Numbered from the stretch's first letter, positions 1 to 7,629 are shown. The stretch: DNA of 11,507 nt from Dehalococcoidia bacterium (GCA_021159955.1 JAGHDJ010000056.1:1-11507), one strand, 5' to 3'. Program-made: numbers and translations. The notes: generated from the letters alone by a model not told the origin.

Positions 1-1020
1 CCCCACCCCTCCATAGGTCACTCCCGCCGCATGCAAGTGCCGCATCCCTCTCAACAACATGCGGTAATGATAGAGGCAGTGGAAAACCACATGCCAGAGG
101 TAATTATCATTGACGAGATAGGAACTGAACTGGAAGCTCAGGCGGCGCGAACCATCGCAGAACGCGGGGTACAACTGGTAGGAACCGCCCATGGTAATAC
201 ACTGGAAAACCTGATACTAAATCCCACCCTCTCCGACCTCATAGGTGGCATTCAAACAGTTACCCTGGGAGATGAAGAGGCAAGACGACGCCACAGCCAG
301 AAATCCATACTGGAACGCAAATCACCTCCTACCTTTGACGTGGTGGTGGAAATACAAAGCTTTCAGAGAGTTGCCATACATTCAGACGTCGCCAATGCAG
401 TGGATGCTATCCTCCGCAACCGCTCCGCATCAAGAGAAATCCGCTGGATAGATGACAATGGAGAATTGGAAAAGGAGCAGGCACAACCCTCATTCATCCA
501 AAGAGCATCCAAAAACGCCTCTCCGACAACACAGGAAACCAGCCACGATACATTGAAAGTATACCCCTTCGGTATCAATCGAGCAAAATTAACCCAGGCA
601 GCGAAAGAGGTGAATCAGCCACTGGAGATAACCGATGACTTAAACGAATCAGATATGTTGGTAACTTCCAGAAACTACTACCGGAGAAAACCTCAGAAGA
701 TAAGAGACGCCGAAGCAGAGGAAATCCCGGTATATGTCATTAAGAGCAACTCTGTCGCCCAAATAAAGAGTCTGTTGGAATCAACTCTACAACAAAGCAC
801 AGGCAACAAACATCAAGCTCCCATCTCTCTGGCACTGAAAGAAGCTGAAGATGCCATCACTGAGGTGATTAACGGAAAAGACATCGTGGAACTCGCGCCC
901 CAGAACGCTTATATCCGGCGACTGCAGCACATTCTGACAGAACGCTACAACCTGGACTCTCACAGCAACGGGGAAGGACCTCTCAGGAGAGTGTCTATAA
1001 CAAAGACAATTTCTGATTAA
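1..1020 (+). CDS. R3H-domain P-loop ATPase (Ycf45/SpoIIIAA-like), 3' part only
   Basis: The reading frame is open from base 1, so the gene starts upstream and this is the C-terminal 339 residues. Upstream of the first in-frame ATG (31) the frame still reads PHPSIGHSRR, which fits the family pattern before the MQVP motif, so that ATG is internal. A Walker B strand VIIIDEIG (bases 100-123) is followed by an AHGNTLENL segment and GGIQTVTLGDEEARRR, typical of the SpoIIIAA/Ycf45 AAA-like ATPases; the Walker A must lie outside the window. The last ~60 residues form an R3H domain, with the R-x3-H signature in YIRRLQH, which in this family binds single-stranded nucleic acid. The middle (about residues 150-260) is less conserved. 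The true cellular role is not established. It sits 33 bases before tmk and probably shares its transcript. Family assignment is firm, function is not. Confidence 0.85.
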   Translation, partial: PHPSIGHSRRMQVPHPSQQHAVMIEAVENHMPEVIIIDEIGTELEAQAARTIAERGVQLVGTAHGNTLENLILNPTLSDLIGGIQTVTLGDEEARRRHSQKSILERKSPPTFDVVVEIQSFQRVAIHSDVANAVDAILRNRSASREIRWIDDNGELEKEQAQPSFIQRASKNASPTTQETSHDTLKVYPFGINRAKLTQAAKEVNQPLEITDDLNESDMLVTSRNYYRRKPQKIRDAEAEEIPVYVIKSNSVAQIKSLLESTLQQSTGNKHQAPISLALKEAEDAITEVINGKDIVELAPQNAYIRRLQHILTERYNLDSHSNGEGPLRRVSITKTISD

Positions 1021-1053
1021 AGTGACTATCGAGCCACCGAAGAAAGAGTGAAC

Positions 1054-1680
1054 ATGTTTATAACCTTTGAAGGATGCGAGGGAAGCGGAAAGAGTACCCA
1101 TACAAAAGCCCTCTACCAGCACCTCATCCAGATGAATATACCCACAGTGCTCGCACACGAGCCGGGGGGCACTGCACTGGGTGACAAAATAGACCAGTGG
1201 GTGAAACACGGAGAAAAACTCTCCCCGGAAACCGAATTGCTGCTATTTGCCGCTTCCCGGGCTCAACTGCTCACTGAATTGGTTCGGCCCAGCCTGGAAG
1301 AAGGGAAAGTGGTTATCTGTGACCGCTACTCAGAATCAACCCTCTCATACCAGGGATACGGGCGTGGAATCAGTTTGAATATCATCAACTCAGTTAACTC
1401 CATCGCCACAGAAGGATTGCGCCCGAACCTCATCATATTACTGGATATAGACCCTGTAGAGGGACTCGCCCGCAAGAGCGGCAGCGAAGGAGACCACTTT
1501 GAGAGAGAAACGATAGCATTCCACCACAGAATACGGAACGGTTACCTGGAGATGGCAAAAGCTGACCCCAAACGCTGGCTGGTAATAGATGCCACACAAT
1601 CACGAGAAGAGGTGGCAGTTATCATCTGGCAGAAGGTGCGCATACTATTTGATACCGCAGAAAAGGAGTTCTCCAGCTAA
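1054..1680 (+). CDS. tmk: Thymidylate kinase
   Basis: It phosphorylates dTMP to dTDP with ATP in the cytosol, the last step specific to dTTP synthesis. The 208-residue length is normal. Visible motifs are the P-loop G-CEGSGKST at residues 7-15, EPGGT at 36-40 in the dTMP-binding region, the DRY motif at 90-92 followed by SYQGYGRG, and DHFE in the lid region. The P-loop lacks the arginine of human/yeast-type enzymes, which fits the bacterial type that carries its catalytic arginine in the lid. I chose ATG 1054 because MFITFEG is the usual family N terminus and AAAGAG (1043-1048) is a reasonable ribosome site 5 bases before it; a GTG at 1048 would add only two residues. rnhB starts 5 bases after the stop, so the two are probably cotranscribed. 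Confidence 0.95.
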   Translation: MFITFEGCEGSGKSTHTKALYQHLIQMNIPTVLAHEPGGTALGDKIDQWVKHGEKLSPETELLLFAASRAQLLTELVRPSLEEGKVVICDRYSESTLSYQGYGRGISLNIINSVNSIATEGLRPNLIILLDIDPVEGLARKSGSEGDHFERETIAFHHRIRNGYLEMAKADPKRWLVIDATQSREEVAVIIWQKVRILFDTAEKEFSS

Positions 1681-1685
1681 ATCGG

Positions 1686-2315
1686 ATGAACAAACGCCAC
1701 ACACCCACACTGAACGAAGAAAAGAACCTCTACCATCTGGGCTACCATCTTATCGCCGGCGTTGACGAAGTTGGCAGGGGACCACTGGCGGGACCACTGG
1801 TCGCATCAGCTGTCATATTACCTCCGTCTCCGAAGGGCAAATGGCTTTCATCGGTGCGCGACAGCAAAGAACTATCCGCCAGAAAGAGAGAAGCCCTGGT
1901 GGAACCCATTATGGAGTCCGCCATAGCCGTGGGAACGGGCACAATCCCCCCTGATGCGGTTGACCTCTGGGGTATAACTAAGTCAACACGAGTGGCAATG
2001 AGTATCGCCATAGGCAAACTTCACCAATGCCCGCAATGTCTTCTCATCGACGCAGTAAAATTACCTCACCTTAAAATACTACAGAAATCTATTGTGCACG
2101 GCGACAGACTATCCCAATCCATCGCCTGCGCATCCATCATCGCCAAGGTATATAGAGACAGGATGATGGAAAAACTCGATGGACTATATCCCGGTTACGG
2201 ATTTACCAGACACAAAGGTTATGGCACAAAAGAGCATATCTCAAACCTGAAGCGACTGGGACCGTCGCCCATCCACCGCAGGAGCTTCGCCCCACTCAGG
2301 AATATGCTGCAATGA
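1686..2315 (+). CDS. rnhB: Ribonuclease HII
   Basis: It cuts the RNA strand of RNA-DNA hybrids and starts removal of single ribonucleotides misincorporated in DNA. The 209-residue protein shows the complete family set: GVDEVGRGPLAGP with D27 and E28, LLIDAVKLP with D122, and VHGDRLSQSIACASIIAKV with D140, which together make the four acidic metal ligands. The C-terminal part has YGFTRHKGYGTKEH and the SPIHRRSF motif that ends the catalytic domain. The ribosome site before ATG 1686 is weak: the nearest AAGGAG lies inside the tmk coding end, 17 bases upstream, so translation may depend on tmk. The stop overlaps the next start as ATGA (2312-2315). Placement before a yraN homologue is a common bacterial arrangement. 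Confidence 0.96.
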   Translation: MNKRHTPTLNEEKNLYHLGYHLIAGVDEVGRGPLAGPLVASAVILPPSPKGKWLSSVRDSKELSARKREALVEPIMESAIAVGTGTIPPDAVDLWGITKSTRVAMSIAIGKLHQCPQCLLIDAVKLPHLKILQKSIVHGDRLSQSIACASIIAKVYRDRMMEKLDGLYPGYGFTRHKGYGTKEHISNLKRLGPSPIHRRSFAPLRNMLQ

Positions 2316-2683
2316 AACGCAGCGAGATAGGGAACCTGGGAGAGAAAGCTGCCGTGAACTACTTGAAACGGCACAAGAAATTCCGCATCAAGGAAACTAA
2401 CTTCCGCTGCCCCATGGGAGAAATAGACATCATCGCCGAACACAAAAAATGCCTCATCTTCATAGAAGTTCGCACCAGATCCAGCGCCGAGTTCGGCACA
2501 CCTGAAGAGTCTATAACCTCTGCCAAGAAACACAAACTGGGCAAACTGGTGCAGAGTTACATTCAAACACTCAGTAAATTACCACGCTCCTGGCGCATTG
2601 ACGTTTTAGCGATAGAGGTATCACCAGGGGGAGAGATATCCCGCATAGAACTCATCGAGAATGCCATAGCCGAACCATCCTGA
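2312..2683 (+). CDS. yraN: YraN/UPF0102 family protein, putative endonuclease fold
   Basis: This 123-residue protein belongs to the UPF0102 family, predicted to have a restriction-endonuclease-like (PD-D/ExK) fold and related to Holliday-junction-type nucleases; its biological role is unsettled. The sequence shows the family landmarks in order: GNLGEKAAVNYLKR near the N terminus, CPMGEIDIIAE around residues 34-44, and IFIEVRTRS around 50-58, where the E-V-R triad stands in for the E-x-K of the nuclease signature, a substitution common in this family. The remainder is helical (SAKKHKLGKLVQSYIQ). It overlaps rnhB by four bases, implying coupled translation. Length is normal and I see no damage. 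Confidence 0.9.
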   Translation: MKRSEIGNLGEKAAVNYLKRHKKFRIKETNFRCPMGEIDIIAEHKKCLIFIEVRTRSSAEFGTPEESITSAKKHKLGKLVQSYIQTLSKLPRSWRIDVLAIEVSPGGEISRIELIENAIAEPS

Positions 2684-2712
2684 CACAACTGCCACGCAAA
2701 TACTATCTCTCC

Positions 2713-2741
2713 TTGACACTCCACCCTATCTATGCTAATGT
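2713..2741 (+). promoter_or_regulatory. Sigma70-type promoter for the rrf2-type regulator gene
   Basis: TTGACA (2713-2718, perfect -35) is followed after exactly 17 bases by TAATGT (2736-2741, -10), preceded by TG at 2733-2734 in the extended -10 position. Transcription would begin near 2748, just ahead of the palindrome at 2750-2766 and about 35 bases before the GTG start of the regulator. It also shows that an in-frame ATG at 2732 lies inside the promoter and cannot be the start on this transcript. Confidence 0.78.
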
Positions 2742-2749
2742 CCGCTTTG

Positions 2750-2766
2750 TTGACTGCTTTAGTCGG
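2750..2766 (+). promoter_or_regulatory. IscR-type operator palindrome
   Basis: The site reads TTGACTGCTTTAGTCGG, with GACT (2752-2755) and AGTC (2761-2764) as perfect inverted arms around a 5-base centre. From memory it agrees at all but one position with the core of the type 1 IscR site of enterobacteria (YYGACTRWWWYAGTCRR). It covers roughly +2 to +18 of the predicted transcript of an Rrf2-family regulator gene, the expected place for autorepression. Binding is inferred, not shown. Confidence 0.65.
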
Positions 2767-2782
2767 GAAAGGCGATAAGCAA

Positions 2783-3226
2783 GTGAAACTCTCTACCAGA
2801 GGTCGCTATGGCACCAGGATTCTTTTAGACCTGGCACAACATCAAGGAGACAACCCTATACCTTTGAAGGACATAGCCCGTAGGCAGAATCTTTCACTCT
2901 CGTATCTGGAGCGACTGATAACCCCGCTGACTTCGGCGGGAATAATAAGAAGCACTCGCGGTCCGCGTGGGGGCATCTCTCTAATGGAATCCCCTCAAGA
3001 CATCAAAATCAGCAGCATTATTCGACTTCTGGAAGGCTCGCTCTCCCCCTCAGATTGCGTTAATAATCCCTGTGTATGTTCCCGGTCAAGTACCTGTGCC
3101 GCCCGCAATCTCTGGGAAGATGTGGACAGGGCAATAACCAGCGTACTGGAATCATGGACATTGCAGGACCTGGTTAAAACGCAGAATGAGAAGGAACACC
3201 ACAGCGCAGAGATGTATCACATCTAA
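2783..3226 (+). CDS. Rrf2/IscR-family transcription regulator, likely Fe-S sensing
   Basis: The first ~65 residues are an Rrf2 winged helix-turn-helix: MKLSTRGRYGTRILLDLA, then LKDIARRQNLSLSYLERL (recognition region) and the wing STRGPRGGI. I chose GTG 2783 because MKLSTRGRYG is the usual family N terminus and the promoter just upstream excludes ATG 2732. From this start the protein has 147 residues. Cysteines sit at 92, 97, 99 and 105. C99-x5-C105 matches the spacing of the last two cluster cysteines of IscR, but the His that completes the E. coli IscR cluster site is Arg here (CAARNLW), and C97 is extra. Members of this group sense Fe-S cluster, sulfur or NO status (IscR, NsrR, CymR). The IscR-like palindrome in front and cysK-cysE-nadA-nifS-iscU behind favour an IscR-like role. 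CymR-like control of cysteine synthesis is the main alternative. Confidence 0.88.
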   Translation: MKLSTRGRYGTRILLDLAQHQGDNPIPLKDIARRQNLSLSYLERLITPLTSAGIIRSTRGPRGGISLMESPQDIKISSIIRLLEGSLSPSDCVNNPCVCSRSSTCAARNLWEDVDRAITSVLESWTLQDLVKTQNEKEHHSAEMYHI

Positions 3227-3250
3227 AATAAAGGCAAAGTGCTCCCCAAA

Positions 3251-3277
3251 AGCCAACACTAACAGATAACTATGGCT
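3251..3277 (+). repeat. Inverted repeat upstream of cysK, possible operator
   Basis: AGCCA (3251-3255) and TGGCT (3273-3277) are perfect inverted arms 17 bases apart, so their centres are 22 bases apart, about two helical turns. The right arm overlaps the -35 position of the likely cysK promoter. It does not match the GACT/AGTC palindrome at 2750. Five-base arms can occur by chance, so this is a candidate only. Confidence 0.3.
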
Positions 3278-3290
3278 AATGAAATTGGAG

Positions 3291-3296
3291 TATAAT
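3291..3296 (+). promoter_or_regulatory. Probable -10 element of a cysK promoter
   Basis: A perfect TATAAT lies 31 bases before the cysK start in the 95-base gap after the regulator gene. No good -35 is found 16-18 bases upstream (the bases there read close to TAACTA), as expected for an activator-dependent or weak promoter. It would drive cysK-cysE-nadA and perhaps the Fe-S genes. Confidence 0.45.
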
Positions 3297-3321
3297 AGAA
3301 ATCCACGGAGAATGACAAAAG

Positions 3322-4320
3322 ATGTTTAACAGAAAACCGAAGGTGGAGAAATTCCATTACAAGAGCATACACTTATCAAGGATTAAGAGGGACATAGCTC
3401 AAACCGCCATTGAGCTAATCGGAAACACTCCTATGGTGAGACTAAACCGTCTCAGCGAAGGAACCAAAGCAGAAGTGGTGGTAAAATTAGAATCCTTCAA
3501 TCCCCTGGGAAGCATAAAAGATCGTCTGGGAGTGGCTCTGATTCTGGATGCCGAGGAAAAGGGTCTCATTAAGAAAAACACGGTGATAGTAGAATCAACC
3601 AGCGGCAACACAGGCATCGCCCTGGCATTTGTGTGTGCAAGCAGGGGATACAAATTGATTCTCACCATGCCCGATGCAATGTCACTGGAGAGAAGGCATT
3701 TGCTGAGCATCCTCGGAGCCGAGGTAATCTTAACTCCAGGGGCAGAAGGGATGCCCGGAGCAGTAAAGAAAGCAGAGCAACTGGTAGCGGAAAACCCCAA
3801 CTACTATATGACTCAGCAGTTTAAGAACCCTGCAAACCCAGAGATACATCGCCTGACCACCGCCGAGGAAATATGGAGGGACACCGACGGTAAGGTTGAC
3901 ATTTTAGTTGCCGGAGTGGGAACGGGAGGGACTATTACAGGTATATCCGAGGTCTTCAAAAAGAGAAAGGACAACTTCAAAACAATTGCGGTGGAGCCAG
4001 CTAACTCGCCAGTTCTTTCAGGTGGCAAACCAGGTCATCACAAAATCCATGGTATCGGAGCCGGCTTCATTCCTGATATTATGAGAGAAGAGCTGATAGA
4101 TGAGATTATAAAAGTATCAGACGAAGATGCAGAATTGACAGCCCGAAGACTGGCAAAAGAAGAGGGTATACTGGCTGGTATATCCTCCGGGGCAGCAGTC
4201 TGGGTAACACTGAAGATAGCCAGAAGACAGGAAAACTCAGGAAAACTCGTCGTAGCAATTCTCCCAGACAGCGGCGAACGCAACCTCTCCTCGTGGCTAT
4301 CCAACAAACACAGCCAGTAA
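3322..4320 (+). CDS. cysK: Cysteine synthase (O-acetylserine sulfhydrylase)
   Basis: This PLP enzyme makes L-cysteine from O-acetylserine and sulfide. The 332-residue sequence shows the fold-type II signature: [22 protein letters not shown] with the PLP lysine K66, STSGNTG (92-98) for the substrate carboxylate, the [16 protein letters not shown] substrate loop, the phosphate-binding GTGGT (200-204), AGISSGAA with S288/S289, and [10 protein letters not shown] near the C terminus. The QFKNPANP motif favours CysK over cystathionine beta-synthase. About 24 basic residues precede the usual family start, and no in-frame ATG, GTG or TTG exists at the canonical position; a GTG at 3343 is the only nearby alternative. 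GGAG (3307-3310) lies 11 bases before ATG 3322, a rather long spacing. cysE follows 22 bases later, making a complete serine-to-cysteine pair. Confidence 0.94.
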   Translation: MFNRKPKVEKFHYKSIHLSRIKRDIAQTAIELIGNTPMVRLNRLSEGTKAEVVVKLESFNPLGSIKDRLGVALILDAEEKGLIKKNTVIVESTSGNTGIALAFVCASRGYKLILTMPDAMSLERRHLLSILGAEVILTPGAEGMPGAVKKAEQLVAENPNYYMTQQFKNPANPEIHRLTTAEEIWRDTDGKVDILVAGVGTGGTITGISEVFKKRKDNFKTIAVEPANSPVLSGGKPGHHKIHGIGAGFIPDIMREELIDEIIKVSDEDAELTARRLAKEEGILAGISSGAAVWVTLKIARRQENSGKLVVAILPDSGERNLSSWLSNKHSQ

Positions 4321-4342
4321 ACGAGAGATTAAGGACATTATT

Positions 4343-5056
4343 TTGCTCAACACCTTGAGGGAAGATATCAAGACAGTGTTTCGAGAGAACCCTGCGGCAA
4401 GAAGCACGATGGAGGTCATCTTCTGCTACCCGGGACTGCACGCCATTTGGCTTCACCGCATGGAACACTTCTTCTGGCAACATAAACTCCGCCTGCTGGC
4501 GCGACTGCTAGCCCATATCACCCGTTTCTTGACCGGAATTGAACTCCACCCGGGAGCCAAGGTAGGCAGGCGAGTCTTCATAGACCATGGCGCAGGAGTA
4601 GTTATCGGAGAAACCACAGAAATAGGCGATAACGTCCTGCTCTATCAGGGAGTCGTGCTAGGAGGGACATCGCTGAAGAAAGGGAAGCGCCATCCCCCGC
4701 TGGGAAACGGGGTAGTGATGGGAACCGGCTCAATAGCACTGGGAAATATAACCCTCGGGGACGGCTGCAAGACAGGTTCCGGCTCTGTGGTAATAAAATC
4801 AGTTCCTCAGGGGAGTACGGTAGTCGGAATTCCCGGCAGGGTGGTGGAAGAAAGGAATAGTCACATAACAGACTTGGAACACGGCAAACTTCCAGACCCG
4901 GTAGCAGAAGCCATAAAGCTGGTATTGGACAGAAACAGTAAGTTGGAAGAACGCCTACGCCAATTAGAGCGAAAATGCGACATGGAGATTTCTGAGGGAC
5001 AGGACAAGGACAGGGAACGAATTGAGAAAGAATTCGGTGATGGAGAAGAAACATGA
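4343..5056 (+). CDS. cysE: Serine O-acetyltransferase
   Basis: It transfers acetyl from acetyl-CoA to L-serine, giving the substrate for CysK. The start is TTG 4343, supported by AAGGA (4331-4335) seven bases upstream and by the family N terminus [17 protein letters not shown]. Residues 1-65 form the helical part with [12 protein letters not shown]. Residues 66-165 form a left-handed beta helix of hexapeptide repeats ([27 protein letters not shown]), with the catalytic D81-H82 pair and the LGGTS-KRHP substrate loop at 107-118. The 237-residue protein is the short EpsC-like form with a charged, probably coiled tail (about 195-237). The tail ends GDGEET; the CysE proteins known to dock into CysK end in isoleucine (E. 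coli ends GDGI), so complex formation is uncertain. Its stop overlaps the nadA start (ATGA, 5053-5056). Confidence 0.94.
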   Translation: MLNTLREDIKTVFRENPAARSTMEVIFCYPGLHAIWLHRMEHFFWQHKLRLLARLLAHITRFLTGIELHPGAKVGRRVFIDHGAGVVIGETTEIGDNVLLYQGVVLGGTSLKKGKRHPPLGNGVVMGTGSIALGNITLGDGCKTGSGSVVIKSVPQGSTVVGIPGRVVEERNSHITDLEHGKLPDPVAEAIKLVLDRNSKLEERLRQLERKCDMEISEGQDKDRERIEKEFGDGEET

Positions 5057-5991
5057 GTCTCAGAACAACGGCGGATAAGAATAACAGAGTCACCCTGATA
5101 GACAAAATCAGCAAACTAAAAGAGGAGCGGAATGCCGTCATACTGGTGCACAACTACCAGCCGGGAGAGATTCAGGATATAGGTGACTTCATAGGTGATT
5201 CGCTGGGTTTAAGCCGCATTGCAGCTCAAACCGACGCCGATGTCATAGTCTTCTGCGGAGTTCTTTTTATGGCAGAAACCGCCTCCATCCTGTGCCCCAA
5301 CAAAACTGTTCTGCTCCCTGACATAAACGCAGGATGCCCGATGGCAGATATGGCTACCGCTGAAAGGTTGAGACAAAAGAAGTCCGAAATGCCAAACGCC
5401 TCAGTCGTTTGCTACGTTAATTCCACCGCCGAGGTCAAGGCAGAATCCGACGTCTGCTGCACATCAGCTAACGCAGTAGAGGTTATAGCAAGTCTTGATG
5501 CAGAGGAAATATTATTCGTCCCCGATCAACACCTGGGACACTATGCTTCCACCCAAACCAACAAGAATATTGTGCTCTGGCCTGGTTTTTGCCCCTCACA
5601 TATGCTGATACAACCAGATCACATCATTCAATTAAAACAGCAACATCCCCAAGCCAAGGTAATCGTTCATCCCGAGTGCCGCCATAATATTATCGCCCTT
5701 ACCGATGAAACGTTGAGCACCAGCGGCATGTGCCGATACGCTCAGAAAAGTGATGCCAGAGAGATAGTTGTGGGAACCGAGATTGGCATAATACATCGGC
5801 TGAAGAAAGAAAACCCTGGAAAGACCTTTATTCCAGCCTACAAGGGCACAATCTGCCCGGATATGAAATTAACCACGTTGGAGAAAGTTGCCAGAGCGCT
5901 GGAGACTCTGTCTCCTGAAATAAAAGTCCCTGAAGATATCCGACTCAGGGCAAAAGCCAGCGTAGATAAAATGCTCGCCGTGAGTAAGTAG
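5053..5991 (+). CDS. nadA: Quinolinate synthase A
   Basis: It condenses iminoaspartate with dihydroxyacetone phosphate to quinolinate, the first ring-forming step of de novo NAD synthesis, using a [4Fe-4S] cluster. The 312-residue protein is of normal length for the short form. The three cluster cysteines are C68 ([12 protein letters not shown]), C180 (WPGFCPSH) and C268 ([10 protein letters not shown]), one per domain. Other landmarks are [32 protein letters not shown] and [15 protein letters not shown] (5042-5045) sits 7 bases before ATG 5053. No nadB or nadC is nearby, so iminoaspartate must come from elsewhere. Placing a cluster enzyme directly before a desulfurase and scaffold pair makes sense: in bacteria such as B. 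subtilis a NifS-type desulfurase is paired with the nad genes. Confidence 0.96.
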   Translation: MSLRTTADKNNRVTLIDKISKLKEERNAVILVHNYQPGEIQDIGDFIGDSLGLSRIAAQTDADVIVFCGVLFMAETASILCPNKTVLLPDINAGCPMADMATAERLRQKKSEMPNASVVCYVNSTAEVKAESDVCCTSANAVEVIASLDAEEILFVPDQHLGHYASTQTNKNIVLWPGFCPSHMLIQPDHIIQLKQQHPQAKVIVHPECRHNIIALTDETLSTSGMCRYAQKSDAREIVVGTEIGIIHRLKKENPGKTFIPAYKGTICPDMKLTTLEKVARALETLSPEIKVPEDIRLRAKASVDKMLAVSK

Positions 5992-6056
5992 AGAATAATT
6001 AAACATCGTGAAACACCCACCCTACTACACGAAAAATGAGGAAGTATGCACGTAAG

Positions 6057-7241
6057 ATGAAAAGAATATATCTTGATTATGCCGCCACTACACCTGCACA
6101 CCCCGAAGTCGTAAAGGCAATGCAGTCTTATTATTCCAATGCTTTTGGCAATTCCTCGAGTATTCACTCTTACGGGCAGGAAACCAGAGAGGCAATAGAG
6201 ATCGCCAGAAAGAAAGTCGCTGCCCTTATAAATGCCCGATCGGAGGAAATCATCTTCACCAGCGGTGGAACGGAGGCAGACAACCTTGCCTTGAAAGGCA
6301 TCGCATATACCAGCAAAGACAGGGGGAATCACATCATCACCTCCTCCATAGAACACCATGCAGTAATGGAAACTTGCGACTTCCTGAAAGAACAGGGCTT
6401 CAGAATAACCTGCGTCCCCGTAGATAAATACGGATTGATTAATCCAGAAGATGTCAAAAAGGCTATCACAGACAAAACGATACTTATTTCAATAATGCAC
6501 GCCAACAACGAAGTTGGAACGATACAGCCGATAGCAGAGATAGGCAAGCTTGCCAGAGAAGCAGACATCCTCTTCCACACAGATGCCGTGCAGACGGTGG
6601 GACATATTCCCGTAGATGTAAACGAGATCAGAGCGGATTTACTCTCCACATCAGCCCATAAATTGTATGGACCCAAAGGCGTGGGAGCTCTGTATGTCAG
6701 GAAAGGAACAAAGATAACCTCTCTACTACACGGAGGAGAACAGGAAAATAGACGCAGGGCAGGCACTCACAATACCCCTGCCATCGTGGGCTTTGGCAAG
6801 GCGGCAGAGCTAGCACAGAAGGAACTACAGCACGAGAGTAAACACCTGACCTCCCTGCGCAACAAACTCATAAATGGGTTGCAAAAACAGGTTGAACACA
6901 TCTACCTGAATGGTCACCCCACAAAGAGATTGCCGAACAATGCCAACATACGCGTAGACTTCGTAGAAGGAGAAGCTATGCTTCTCAGTCTTGACCTGGA
7001 GGGTATCGCCATATCTACCGGTTCTGCCTGCAGTTCCTCCAACCTGAAGCCCTCTCATATTTTAACGGCAATTGGACTCCAGCCGGATCAAGCTCATAGT
7101 TCACTAAGACTCTCCCTCGGGAGAGAAACTACCGAAGAAGACATCGGGCGGGTCCTTGAAGTATTACCTCAAATCATAGCTAGGCTGAGGGCTATGTCTC
7201 CTCTCACTAAGAGCAGTATGCAGGAGAAAACAAATGCCTAA
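6057..7241 (+). CDS. iscS: Cysteine desulfurase, group I (IscS/NifS type)
   Basis: This PLP enzyme removes sulfur from L-cysteine as a protein persulfide and passes it to IscU and to thiolation enzymes such as MnmA. From ATG 6057 it has 394 residues: YLDYAATTP at the N terminus, SGGTEADNLALKG (69-81), SIEHHAV with the cofactor-stacking His at about 101, HANNEVGTIQP, HTDAVQT, the PLP lysine K202 in SAHKLYGPKG, RRAGTHN, and the active cysteine C325 in STGSACSSS within the long flexible loop of group I enzymes. ATG 6036 would add seven residues; 6057 fits the family N terminus (MKRIYLDYAATTP) better. The ribosome site is unclear: GAGG (6038-6041) is 15 bases upstream of 6057, and a tiny ORF (6046-6060) ends in an ATGA overlap with it. 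The end overlaps iscU by 8 bases. NifS is an equally valid name. Confidence 0.94.
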   Translation: MKRIYLDYAATTPAHPEVVKAMQSYYSNAFGNSSSIHSYGQETREAIEIARKKVAALINARSEEIIFTSGGTEADNLALKGIAYTSKDRGNHIITSSIEHHAVMETCDFLKEQGFRITCVPVDKYGLINPEDVKKAITDKTILISIMHANNEVGTIQPIAEIGKLAREADILFHTDAVQTVGHIPVDVNEIRADLLSTSAHKLYGPKGVGALYVRKGTKITSLLHGGEQENRRRAGTHNTPAIVGFGKAAELAQKELQHESKHLTSLRNKLINGLQKQVEHIYLNGHPTKRLPNNANIRVDFVEGEAMLLSLDLEGIAISTGSACSSSNLKPSHILTAIGLQPDQAHSSLRLSLGRETTEEDIGRVLEVLPQIIARLRAMSPLTKSSMQEKTNA

Positions 7242-7629
7242 CATCTGGCACCAATATAGTGAGAAAGTAATGGAGCATTTCGAAAACCCTCACAATGTGG
7301 GAGAAATGGAAAACCCCGACGGTATCGGACACGTGGGAAACCCGATGTGCGGCGACATTATGGAACTCTACATCAGAGTGAAAGATAATATCATCACCGA
7401 AGCAAAATTCAAGACCTTTGGCTGCGGAGCTGCCATCGCAACCAGTTCCATGGTAACAGAAATGGTAAAGGGGGAAACCGTGGAGGAGGCGCTAAAAATT
7501 TCCAATCAAGCAGTAGCTGAAGCACTGGGAGGACTACCACCTGTCAAAATGCACTGCTCTGTGCTAGCTGAAGAAGCCCTAAGATCCGCTATTAACGATT
7601 ATCTGAACAAATCTAAAAAAGAGGACTAA
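7234..7629 (+). CDS. iscU: Fe-S cluster assembly scaffold (IscU/NifU N-domain)
   Basis: It is the scaffold on which sulfur from the desulfurase and iron form a [2Fe-2S] cluster. The 131-residue protein has the three ligand cysteines C39 (NPMCGD), C64 (TFGCGAAIA) and C108 (KMHCSVLAEEA), with the conserved D41 that promotes cluster release. The GGLPPVK segment just before C108 is the site that the HscA chaperone recognises in enterobacterial IscU, although no hscA or hscB is present here. There is no C-terminal Nfu domain, so it is IscU-like and not a full NifU. The start overlaps the end of iscS by 8 bases in another frame, and the stop overlaps the next start (TAATG), so translation is probably coupled on both sides. 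No iscA or ferredoxin gene follows. Confidence 0.94.
   Translation: MPNIWHQYSEKVMEHFENPHNVGEMENPDGIGHVGNPMCGDIMELYIRVKDNIITEAKFKTFGCGAAIATSSMVTEMVKGETVEEALKISNQAVAEALGGLPPVKMHCSVLAEEALRSAINDYLNKSKKED

Noticed and set aside
363..1209. Long minus-strand ORFs under the R3H ATPase and tmk genes
   Set aside because: They are antisense shadows of strongly conserved genes with no motifs of their own.
2359..2566. Minus-strand ORFs beneath yraN
   Set aside because: Same reason: the + strand frame carries the family motifs.
2732..2782. ATG 2732 as the start of the Rrf2 gene
   Set aside because: It lies within the -10 region of a strong promoter, and family proteins begin MKLSTRGRYG at GTG 2783.
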